Positions 1-8,434 of a DNA stretch of 64,000 nucleotides are shown here, piece by piece; the first letter of the stretch is position 1; each line of letters starts with the position of its first letter. The stretch covers positions 32,453,026 through 32,517,025 of the forward strand of contig OY294048.1 of assembly GCA_958510825.1 (NCBI GenBank), written 5' to 3'. The notes beneath the pieces are model-generated. The model made no database searches. It was not told the DNA's origin and saw only the letters and a program-made list of their open reading frames with translations. Source of the stretch: Brachypterus glaber. Taxonomy: Eukaryota; Arthropoda; Insecta; Coleoptera; Kateretidae. Both the position numbers and the translations under genes were made by a program.

Positions 1-439
1 TTGAGTTTGAAGCGTGAATTAAAAGCGTATATAAAATAAAATAGTGAAACCATAAAAAAGCTATTAGACAATGATTAGTATTTGTCCCTCCCCTTTTTTC
101 TTTTCTTATAGTCTTCTTTATTTAAATTCCACCACACTCACACAAACACACACATTAATTTTTAAGTTTTGTTAAAAAAAAACTATCTTTAATTTAATTT
201 TTTATTGTTTAGAAAATTATACAACTTCTTGTAAAAATTTAAACTAAGACATGCTGTAAAATAAAATATAAATTGTAAAAATAATTTTCACAAAACGGAC
301 ATACTATGTCTAGCGTGAAATTACTGTAGAATAACTATTGTAATTTTTTTCTTACGATAAATAAATAAATTGAATACACTGTAAAGAGTATTCTATGGAA
401 TGCGAAGCATCACATATTCACTGCTTGTATTTGTTTTAG
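1..439. other. AT-rich intronic or intergenic sequence, no gene seen
   Basis: The stretch is AT-rich with short homopolymers and no ORF or known repeat that I can recognise. It ends in a pyrimidine-rich tract and an AG at 438-439 that looks like the splice acceptor of the exon that follows, so at least its right part is probably intron. Confidence 0.5.
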
Positions 440-633
440 AAGCCTTTCCAAAGAACAAAAGGCAACCGAAGATGGATTATTATTATTTAGTGTACAAGAC
501 AAAGATTTATTGGGTGCTGTTTGTGAAAATGTAGGACTAACATTTATTACCTTTAAAGACATTACAGACAGTGATGAGTCGTTAAGTTCCTTGCCTCAAA
601 TTCGTCTACAATTAGGCAGGCCTGCGCACCTCA
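440..633 (+). CDS. Internal coding exon of an unidentified gene
   Basis: The sequence between an acceptor (TTGTTTTAG) and a strong donor (GTAAGT at 634) is open in one frame for 64 codons, beginning SLSKEQKATEDGLLLFSV and ending LPQIRLQLGRPAHL. The composition is that of a globular protein, and the exon enters with one base and leaves with one base of split codons. I do not recognise the family. The neighbouring exons should lie left of the window and to the right. None is evident before kanadaptin, although the assembly gap could hide one. It could also be the remains of an old gene, but the two good splice signals argue for a live exon. Confidence 0.55.
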
Positions 634-663
634 GTAAGTAAAAGTCACAGATTTCATATACAT

Positions 664-1320
664 ATACAGAGCGGTCCAAAATTCACCCCCCCCCTCTTAA
701 CTTTTGAACCAGTTGAGTAAACAAACATGTATTTAATACTTTCAGCTCTTAAAATGTGGGCAGGGGGGCATGGGGGAACATTTTTTTAAATGGAAAGGGG
801 GGTCGTGTAATACATCATTTTAAAGCTTATAAAATTCTCCATTTAACTCCATATTTTTAAATTAAAAAAAAAATTGGGTTTAAAATGGGGTTGAAAATGG
901 GTATTAATGTCAAAATTCCTCTAAAAAAAACAAATAATTTTTTAAAAATGCCTAATTTCATCATGAAAAAATGTTAATTATACTTTTTAACTAAATTTAG
1001 TTGACATAAATAAAAATTTATAAAAAAAAACTTTAAAAATCGAATGTTTTAGCACAAAAAATTGAAAAATCAAAACCTTAAAAAACATTTTTAAAAAATT
1101 TAAAAATGTTAGTTTAAATAGAGAATTTTATAAGCTTTAAAATGATGTATCACACGACCCCCTTTATATTTAAAAAAAATGTCCCCCCATGCCCCCCTGC
1201 CCACATTTTAAGAGCTGAAAATATCAAATATATGCTAAAAGATAGTTTAAGTCGTCTTATTTAAGAGTTCTAAATTTGAAGTCGATATCTCAACTCGTTC
1301 AAAAGTTGAATGTAAACTCT
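664..1320. repeat. Palindromic foldback element, copy 1 (right end lost near gap)
   Basis: The left end begins ACAGAGCGGTCC followed by a C-run. The right part (about 1130-1310) is the inverted complement of the left part, including a G-rich GGCAGGGGGGCA motif and its C-rich complement. The same element occurs complete at 13195-13918. Here the terminal 30 or so bases on the right are diverged or missing just before the run of N. Confidence 0.7.
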
Positions 1321-1356
1321 GTGGTAGAAGTACAATTAACCAAAAAAAAAAAAATA

Positions 1357-1556
1357 NNNNNNNNNNNNNNNNNNNNNNNNNNNNNNNNNNNNNNNNNNNN
1401 NNNNNNNNNNNNNNNNNNNNNNNNNNNNNNNNNNNNNNNNNNNNNNNNNNNNNNNNNNNNNNNNNNNNNNNNNNNNNNNNNNNNNNNNNNNNNNNNNNNN
1501 NNNNNNNNNNNNNNNNNNNNNNNNNNNNNNNNNNNNNNNNNNNNNNNNNNNNNNNN
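1357..1556. other. Assembly gap (200 N)
   Basis: Exactly 200 N, preceded by an A-run. The round size suggests a scaffolding or default-size gap, so the real distance is unknown. Any ORF crossing it is an artefact. Confidence 0.98.
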
Positions 1557-1585
1557 CAAAATCTTGAGTTATCCGTGTTGACAAA

Positions 1586-1781
1586 TATTATGTTTTGAGG
1601 TGGGTGAGGATTGATAACCCGTATAAAAGATTGACTCGTATATTCTAATATCACAGATAACATATAAACATATAAACACAGCACATTGTGCACCTCGCTA
1701 GGTCGGGGATCCAAGAGATCTTTTCAGTCATGTGTATGACTGTATATCGACTCGCGCATGCGCGCGTAGCCGGATAGCACA
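1586..1781 (-). repeat. 3' LTR of the gypsy-type element
   Basis: This copy matches 7088-7293 closely but has a shorter GAGGATTGAT stretch where the other has GAAAGTGGATGTGGACTGAT. It contains TATAAAAGA, read on the plus strand, and the palindromic GCGCATGCGCGC block. Confidence 0.85.
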
Positions 1782-2265
1782 CCCTTACACTAAGTTTTTT
1801 TAAGCTCTGCTTAATTTATGTAATTTATACTTTATCTTTTTATTAATAAAGTATAGGCTTAAACTTTCATTTTGTATGAGTGCTTTTATTGAACAGTAAC
1901 TAGCTTTTAGATTTTATTTAGAGTTATTTATTTAGTTTATTTTTTTGTAAACTTTAGTTTAATTTAACCTAGTTAATGTTCAAAAGCTATCCTATTTTAA
2001 TACTAGTGTACATATGCTTTTGCTTTTCTTAATAAACATTTTTAGACAAAACTTTGCATTTTTATTTTTTTATTTAATTATAATTTGTATTATAATATTT
2101 TAATTAAAGTTTAAAAGCTTATCCTTAAAAGAACTAAACATTTGCAAAGCTTTCTCCTACTTCCCCCATCCTAAGCTTCTAACTTTATTTAAGGTATTTA
2201 AACTTTACTCTATAAGCTTTCAGGAAAAAAAATATTAACTTACAGGTAAGTATTTAAAAAAAAAT

Positions 2266-2267
<2 letters not shown>

Positions 2268-2303
<36 letters not shown>
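2268..2303. repeat. 36-base T homopolymer
   Basis: A run of 36 T in the 3' untranslated region of the gypsy-type element (a poly-A tract on the element's sense strand). Length is likely variable and subject to assembly error. Confidence 0.85.
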
Positions 2304-2307
<4 letters not shown>

Positions 2308-2408
2308 ACTTAAGACTTTGTAATACCTTGTGTATTTTATTCTGTTTGTTAAGAAATTCTGTTTGCAGATTTTAATCAGGAAAATTAAATATTAATTATT
2401 TTCTTTTT

Positions 2409-5400
2409 CTAATCAAAATCTAGCACATAATTTTTTAATCTAGATGGTAGTTTATAGTCTCTTTTAGGTCTCTTATTATCTAGCACTTTTTCACTCCCGG
2501 AATTACTGTTAATTTTCAAATTTTCGGACACTATACAAGACTTAACATTACTTACACAATTACTTACACAATTACTTACACAATTGCCTTCCTTATGTAA
2601 AATCACATTATCATTGTTTACATCAAAATGATGGTAATCTGATTTTTCATTCGTATTTTGATTTCGAGATTTTGCGCACTCGCCAAAATTAGAAGAATTT
2701 TGGTCTCGCAAAGTTTCGAGATCAGTTTTCTTTTGCAAAATTACCTTTTCTTTATTTTTATTTAAATTTTTCTTATGTAATATTGCAGAAGTTTTTCCTT
2801 TAGTACTATTTTCGTTTTTAGTTTTGTCAGGATTGCAATTTAATCTAAATTTGTCATTTTTATTTACATTTACAACATTTTTACATAAAATTTCGTCATT
2901 CTTAGATACAATATCATCATTCTTACATAAAATGTCATCATTTTTACATAAAATATCATCATTTTCTCTTAAATTTAAATTTTCACACCCAGAACTACCA
3001 CTTTTGTCAAAATCGCCCTGATTTTCTAAATAATTTGAAGCATTCTGAGTGTCATTTGCGTCAATTTGCTGCTGTGAAATGTCATTTTGATTGTCGTTTT
3101 GACTTGAATTGTCATTTTGGACATTTTCACGCGTATTGGTGCAACTGACACTAGGAAATTGCAAAAAATCAGAAATATTATTCCTGATACTCACCGATCT
3201 GCCTGAAAATTCTACCTGTTTTGGTTGTGTTGCCTGTCTCCGCAAAATCTGTCTTTTTCCTTGTTCCAGTCTAGCAATTATTTGATTACAACTTCTTTTC
3301 CATAGTAAATTTTCATCAGTTCTGCAGAGATACAAGGATCTCCCCATTTTTCTTTCAATTACAGCTGGTACCCATTTTTCCTCGTTTCTTGTCCTATAAT
3401 CCTTCACCATTACCGTCTCCTTGATCTTGAAACTTTTCCTTTTTGCCTCTTCTTCCTCGTAGTCGCCTTCGCCATTTTTCTGCTCGAACTCAGAAATTTG
3501 TGTTAATCTGGTCCTGACTTTTCTGCCAAACATTTTCACATCCGGTGCTTCTGAAGTCGTGCAATGGGGCATCGTACGGTAAGATAGTAGAGCTCTGGAA
3601 ATTAATATGCTAATGCTCATACCTTTATATTTAGGATCGTCCAGCATGCATTTCAGTCGTTTTTTTAGATTCTTGACGGAATTTTCACAACTGCCATTTG
3701 ACATCGGGTGATACATTGGACTTGTCAGGTGCTTTATGCCATTACTTTTCAGAAATTTTTCCATTTCCTCGCCAACGAAAGCGGAAAAGTTGTCAGACAC
3801 CAAACAGGAGGGTATCCCGAAACGTGCGAAGCAATCGTATAACTTTTCGATCGTCTGCGCTGCTGAAGTGTTTTTCACAGGATAGCATTCAAGCCATTTT
3901 GAATAAACATCGGTTATCACCAAAAAATATTGATCTTTAAGCTGCATATGGTCAATATGTACACGTTCAAATACGCTCTTTGGTGACGGCCATGGAGTAA
4001 TTGTTTTTGGTGGATTATCCTTGTGTTTTAAGCAAATTTCACAGGATTTTGACATTTCAGCTATGTCACGGTCTATGTTTGGCCAGTACATGAGTCCTCT
4101 GCTTACTGCCTTGGATTTCACTACTCCATAATGCGCAGTATGAAGCTCCTCTAAGAGACTACTCCGTAATACTCTAGGTATTACTACTCTTTGACCAAAC
4201 ATGACTATGCCTTTTTCTATTCTCATCTCATTTTTCCTGAAAATATAGGCTTTTAGGTCATTTTTTACCTTTTTGGCTTCTGGCCATGTTTCTTTTTCTA
4301 TCCACTCTTTAACCTTTTTCAATTCTCCATCTTTTCTGGTCTCAATTTGGACTCTTTTGTTATCTATGGGCCAATCAGGACATACCTCCGTGAAATTTAT
4401 GTATGTTCCCGATTCTTCTTCTTCTTCTTGCGCCCTTAAGGCTTTTTGCTCATCCCTTATTGATCTGCTCAGGTAATCAGCCATGATATTCGTACATCCC
4501 CGAATATATTGAATGTCGAAGTTGAATCCTGATAGATATATGGACCATCTGACTAATCTATTTGCATGGAGAGTCGGTATCCCCTTTTTGTTACCGAATA
4601 GGGCTAACAATGGTTGATGGTCTACTCTCAGATTGAAATAATTCCCCAGTAACATGCCTTCAAACTTTCTTACTGCAAAATATACTGCTAAAGCTTCCTT
4701 ATGGATGACAGAATACTTTTTTTCGCTCACCGACAATGACCTGCTGACACAAGCTATGACCTTTTCCACTCCATTCTCCATTTTATGCATTAATACCCCT
4801 CCAACGGAATCCATGGAAGCATCTGTTGAAAGAATTATTGGAAGTTTATTGTCGAAATGAGTTAAACTAATATCTTCTACAATAAGTTGTTTTATTTTAA
4901 TAAAAGCTACATTACATGCATTTGACCATATAAATTTGGTGTTATTTTTCAATAAATCATACATTGGCCTTAAAATCTCTGCTAATTTTGGAATAAAACG
5001 TGCATAATAAGTAACCATGCCAATAAAACTTTTTAGTTCACTTACATTCGATGGTTCTTTTGCATCTGCTATGGCCTTGACTTTGTCCTCGGTTTTGGAC
5101 AGTCCGTCCCTGGAAATATAGTGACCTAGGAACTTTACTCGTGGCTGGAAAAAGCTTGTTTTTTCTTTGTTGACAACCAGGCCTGCGTCCTGCAGTTTTC
5201 CTAGCACTGACCTCAAATTTTTCAGGTGCTCTTCTCTGTCACGTCCCGTGACACATATGTCATCAACAAATACTGCAACGCCTTCCATGCCTTTAAAAAG
5301 CATATCTAGATTTTTCTGAAATATTCCTGCTGCTGGCTTTATTCCATACATCATCCTAGTCACTTTGTACAGCCCCCGATGAGAATTCCAGACTAACAGC

Positions 5401-7004
5401 TTCTGAGACTCTTCATCTAAACAAAATTGCATATAGGCTCTTGATAAATCGATTTTGCTAAACTCTTCTCCCCCTGCAAGTTTGGGAAAGAGGTCTTGAA
5501 TGAGAGGTAACTGGTAGTTAAAATCCTCCAGATTCTCATTTAATGCTTTATAATCTCCACAAATCCTAATGGTATTATTCGCTTTTGGGACAATAACTAA
5601 AGCTGAGGCATTTTTACTGAAGTTTATAGGTACAATAACTCCTTCGGCTTCCAAACGATCTAACTCATCGTCCACCATTTTAACGTAGGCTAATGGAACT
5701 TGACGTGATTTTGCAAAGACAGGTTTCACATTTGGTTTCCTATCCAAACAGATCGTTGAGTACCTAAAACAACCAAGTTTTGTGCTAAATACCTCACTAA
5801 ATTCTTCAAATAATTTACTAATTTGGGTTGAATCTGCTTCAATTTGATTAAGCATAGTGAATTTTATTTTAAAATTGTTCAACCAATCCTGGCCAACAAT
5901 GTCGGTCACAGAATTTTCAACTATATAAAATTTTTGCGATTTAGTAACCCCGTTATAAGTTAAATTAATTACGATAAAACCTAAACTAGTTGATTTTGCA
6001 TTATTAAAACTCTTAAAAATAAGATTTTCTCTAGTTAATTTAAAATTACTAAAATATTTATCATATGTTTTACTAGAAATTACGGATACTTTGGCTCCTG
6101 AGTCCGCAAGAAATTGAACTTTAATGCCTTCTATTTGCAAATTTACCTTAAAATCGCTATTAATAGCTTCAAAACTACATATATTTACCTCAGAATCTAT
6201 GTCAACTGCATTGACATGTTTGTGTTTACACATTCGTTCTAAGTGGTTATTTTGACAAAAGCGGCACTTCCAGTTGTAAAACTTGCACTTTACTTGTCCG
6301 TGGTTATATCCACATATCCTGCAACTCGCATTTTCCCGATTTTCCTTTGGTTTCCTTGAATTTTTCGTAAATTTATGTCGCACGCCCATGTTGTTTCTCG
6401 AGCTGTCAAAATTTCTAAACGAAGTCGATGCCTTCTGCGCCGATGCGGGTCGACTTCCGTGTGTCACTTTGAATATTTCGCGGGCATTTTCACATTTTAC
6501 GTTTTCTGCATTTTCCCTCGCCCTTGCAACTTCCAGTAGCTCCAAAATAGTCGCGGATTTCTTGAATTCACACAATCTATCTAAAATTGGGCCAGGTTTC
6601 ATTGCGCACATAAATTTATCGCGAATTATGTCGTCTAATTTTTCGTCGAATTCGCAATTCGCCGCAAAGGACTTTACCCTCGCGTACCACTGCACAGTGG
6701 TCTCGTTTTCCTGCGAAATGCTATAGAATTTTCGACGTTCTCGCCAAATACATGTTTTTGCACTAAATTGCCTCTGCATGGCTGACATAATTTCTTCGAA
6801 AGTGGCTTCATTGGGCTTTTTGGGAAATAACAAACTTTTTAAAAGTTTATAAGTGTCCGGTTTAACCGAACTTAAAATTACGGCTCGCTTAATATTGTCT
6901 TCTTTTATCGAATTTGACACAAAAAATTGCTCTAGCTGCTCATAATAAACCAAATACTCGTCTTGACTGGGGTCGAATTCCTTGAACCTGACGCCCGACG
7001 CCAT
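2409..7004 (-). CDS. Gag-Pol polyprotein of Ty3/gypsy-type retrotransposon
   Basis: A single 1,531-codon frame encodes Gag and Pol with no frameshift between them. In order: a retrotransposon Gag region (about residues 5-170); cysteine/histidine clusters near 225-265 (CRICGYNHG, CRFCQNNHLERMCKH); a retropepsin with active-site LADSGA (about 300); reverse transcriptase with GDYKALN, KIDLSRAYMQF and catalytic FVDD (about 480-620); RNase H beginning LSTDAS; an HHCC zinc finger (HTAHYG...CEICLKH); and a DDE integrase (HIDHMQ, VSDNFSAF, then GSCENSVKNLKK). About 250 residues of Asn/Ser/Lys-rich tail follow, with seven-residue repeats. The apparent start at 7022 is a GTG, so I take the first ATG at 7004. 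All catalytic motifs look intact. The single-ORF gag-pol resembles the mag lineage, but that placement is tentative. Confidence 0.92.
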   Translation of the reverse strand: MASGVRFKEFDPSQDEYLVYYEQLEQFFVSNSIKEDNIKRAVILSSVKPDTYKLLKSLLFPKKPNEATFEEIMSAMQRQFSAKTCIWRERRKFYSISQENETTVQWYARVKSFAANCEFDEKLDDIIRDKFMCAMKPGPILDRLCEFKKSATILELLEVARARENAENVKCENAREIFKVTHGSRPASAQKASTSFRNFDSSRNNMGVRHKFTKNSRKPKENRENASCRICGYNHGQVKCKFYNWKCRFCQNNHLERMCKHKHVNAVDIDSEVNICSFEAINSDFKVNLQIEGIKVQFLADSGAKVSVISSKTYDKYFSNFKLTRENLIFKSFNNAKSTSLGFIVINLTYNGVTKSQKFYIVENSVTDIVGQDWLNNFKIKFTMLNQIEADSTQISKLFEEFSEVFSTKLGCFRYSTICLDRKPNVKPVFAKSRQVPLAYVKMVDDELDRLEAEGVIVPINFSKNASALVIVPKANNTIRICGDYKALNENLEDFNYQLPLIQDLFPKLAGGEEFSKIDLSRAYMQFCLDEESQKLLVWNSHRGLYKVTRMMYGIKPAAGIFQKNLDMLFKGMEGVAVFVDDICVTGRDREEHLKNLRSVLGKLQDAGLVVNKEKTSFFQPRVKFLGHYISRDGLSKTEDKVKAIADAKEPSNVSELKSFIGMVTYYARFIPKLAEILRPMYDLLKNNTKFIWSNACNVAFIKIKQLIVEDISLTHFDNKLPIILSTDASMDSVGGVLMHKMENGVEKVIACVSRSLSVSEKKYSVIHKEALAVYFAVRKFEGMLLGNYFNLRVDHQPLLALFGNKKGIPTLHANRLVRWSIYLSGFNFDIQYIRGCTNIMADYLSRSIRDEQKALRAQEEEEESGTYINFTEVCPDWPIDNKRVQIETRKDGELKKVKEWIEKETWPEAKKVKNDLKAYIFRKNEMRIEKGIVMFGQRVVIPRVLRSSLLEELHTAHYGVVKSKAVSRGLMYWPNIDRDIAEMSKSCEICLKHKDNPPKTITPWPSPKSVFERVHIDHMQLKDQYFLVITDVYSKWLECYPVKNTSAAQTIEKLYDCFARFGIPSCLVSDNFSAFVGEEMEKFLKSNGIKHLTSPMYHPMSNGSCENSVKNLKKRLKCMLDDPKYKGMSISILISRALLSYRTMPHCTTSEAPDVKMFGRKVRTRLTQISEFEQKNGEGDYEEEEAKRKSFKIKETVMVKDYRTRNEEKWVPAVIERKMGRSLYLCRTDENLLWKRSCNQIIARLEQGKRQILRRQATQPKQVEFSGRSVSIRNNISDFLQFPSVSCTNTRENVQNDNSSQNDNQNDISQQQIDANDTQNASNYLENQGDFDKSGSSGCENLNLRENDDILCKNDDILCKNDDIVSKNDEILCKNVVNVNKNDKFRLNCNPDKTKNENSTKGKTSAILHKKNLNKNKEKVILQKKTDLETLRDQNSSNFGECAKSRNQNTNEKSDYHHFDVNNDNVILHKEGNCVSNCVSNCVSNVKSCIVSENLKINSNSGSEKVLDNKRPKRDYKLPSRLKNYVLDFD

Positions 7005-7069
7005 GATGGATTCACAATACACGGGAAATTTTTTTTCGAAATTAAGGAAATAAAGTACTCACTTTTTGT

Positions 7070-7086
7070 TTATCCAATCGTCGCCA
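7070..7086 (-). other. Primer-binding site of gypsy-type element
   Basis: Reading the minus strand, one base after the 5' LTR the sequence TGGCGACGATTGG starts with the TGG expected to pair with a tRNA CCA end. The exact tRNA is not identified. Confidence 0.55.
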
Positions 7087-7087
7087 T

Positions 7088-7293
7088 TATTATGTTTTGA
7101 GGTGGGTGAAAGTGGATGTGGACTGATAACCCGTATAAAAGATTGACTCGTATATTCTAATATCACAGATAACATATAAACATATAAACACAGCACATTG
7201 TGCACCTCGCTAGGTCGGGGATCCAAGAGATCCTTTCAGTCATGTGTATGACTGTATATCGACTCGCGCATGCGCGCGTAGCCGGATAGCACA
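7088..7293 (-). repeat. 5' LTR of the gypsy-type element
   Basis: Near-identical to 1586-1781. On the minus strand it starts TGTGCTATCCGG, includes GCGCGCATGCGCGAG, and ends CATAATA next to the primer-binding site. Confidence 0.85.
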
Positions 7294-7425
7294 ACATATT
7301 AACTATAAATATGTAAATATATCGATGTTTTTCGAAGAAAATAAAAATGTAAATATTTAAAACCTCGCGTCAACGATAGAATCGACGCGGCGCCTATGCG
7401 AGCACTGGAAATTCGCCGATGAGTG

Positions 7426-7687
7426 GAAATCATATAAGAAATTTCGTATAAAAACATACTATGTAATTTCGTAAGAAAACGTATAAAAGACATATACGAA
7501 TTTTCATAATAATATGCAACAATCTAACTTGTAAGAAAATTCGTATAAAAACATATAGAAATCATATAAAAAAATTCGTATAAAAACATACTATGTAATT
7601 TCGTAAAAAACGTACGTATAAAAGATATGTAGGTATTTTCACATTAAAACGCAACAACTTATGAAAATTCGTATAAAAACATATGGA
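7426..7687. repeat. 132-bp tandem duplication
   Basis: Two diverged tandem copies (period 132, GAAATCATATAA at 7426 and 7558), each with internal TTCGTATAAAAACATA motifs. The unit is AT-rich with no ORF. Confidence 0.75.
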
Positions 7688-7762
7688 AATCAGATATGAA
7701 CTCAAATTTCAAGTCGATATCTTACGCCGTTCAAAAGATGCAGGCATTGTAGGTAGTATTTA

Positions 7763-7892
7763 GAGCCACTTGCACCAACGATGGTTTAAATTCAAACTTG
7801 AATTGAAATCCGACCAATCAAAACGCAGGATTTTTAACTTAAACTTGTTTTAGTTAAGATAATCCCAGAGCACAAGTTGATGCAAGTGGCCC
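7763..7892 (+). mobile_element. Harbinger-like MITE, copy 1
   Basis: A 130-bp element with terminal inverted repeats GAGCCACTTGCACCAA / TGATGCAAGTGGCCC, flanked by a TTA trinucleotide on both sides (7760-7762, 7893-7895). A 3-bp TNA duplication with GGGCC ends is typical of PIF/Harbinger MITEs. Confidence 0.75.
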
Positions 7893-7926
7893 TTAAAGGA
7901 ATAACCCTGTATAGTTGTTCTCCTGA

Positions 7927-8061
7927 GGGCCACTTGCACCAACTCTTAAACTGGGATTATCTCAACTAAACTGAGTTTAAGTTAAAAATACTGCATTCTG
8001 ATTGGTTGGCCGTCCATTTAACCCAAGTTTAAAGCTAAACCATCGTTGGTGCAAGTGGCCC
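7927..8061 (-). mobile_element. Harbinger-like MITE, copy 2 (inverted)
   Basis: A 135-bp element with termini GGGCCACTTGCACCAA / TTGGTGCAAGTGGCCC, flanked by TGA on both sides (7924-7926, 8062-8064). Its interior is the reverse complement of copy 1, 34 bp away. It lies 156 bp upstream of the kanadaptin ATG, so it may sit in the promoter or 5' UTR. Confidence 0.8.
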
Positions 8062-8217
8062 TGAGAAGGGTAACCCTGGACAGGAATATCCTGTCAGGAA
8101 ATATGGTAAAAGTTTCACATGTGTGTTGATGTTTAATAATTTTGTAGGTTATGTTTTGATTTGTTGTCAAAAAAAAACAGCTTTTCTTTTAAATTTAATT
8201 TGAAATAATCATTTAGC

Positions 8218-8434
8218 ATGGAAACTGAAAATAAGCTCGAAGAAAGTGTTAAAAAAACAGAAAGTGAGAAAACCTCGGATATTCCTTTTAAGAAACCAAT
8301 TTTAATCGGAAAAATTGGTCGATTACCGAGAAAGATTCCACAAAAAGAAACTTTGGTTGAATCTTCTCCCAAGGTGGAAAATCAGAAAATTGAGGAGGAT
8401 AGGTCTAAATGCATAAATCCTGAACCACAATCAG
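8218..8434 (+). CDS. Kanadaptin exon 1 (start)
   Basis: Starts at ATG with [18 protein letters not shown] and ends PEPQS plus one base before GTAAAT. The exon is acidic/basic and low in complexity, as in the N-terminus of the family. No in-frame upstream ATG is evident. Confidence 0.88.

Larger units (their letters stand above)
1586..7293 (-). mobile_element. Ty3/gypsy-type LTR retrotransposon, near complete
   Basis: Two near-identical repeats of about 200 bp (1586-1781 and 7088-7293) bound an internal region holding one long gag-pol ORF on the minus strand. Read on that strand, the LTR begins TGTGCTATCCGG and ends CATAATA. The base after the 5' LTR is followed by TGGCGACGATTGG, a plausible tRNA primer-binding site, and an AAGGG purine stretch lies just before the 3' LTR. 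The two LTRs differ by about a 10-bp indel plus a few substitutions, so the insertion is not brand new. I could not find a target-site duplication. The 3' flank is only 29 bp from an assembly gap, so the context may be imperfect. No envelope ORF is present. Confidence 0.9.

Noticed and set aside
1247..1714. Open frames crossing the run of N
   Set aside because: Unknown bases translate as X; nothing coding is supported.
6283..6726. 147-codon plus-strand ORF
   Set aside because: Antisense shadow of the gypsy gag region.
7005..7022. Upstream GTG start for gag-pol
   Set aside because: Eukaryotic initiation at GTG is unlikely; the ATG at 7004 precedes the conserved Gag sequence.
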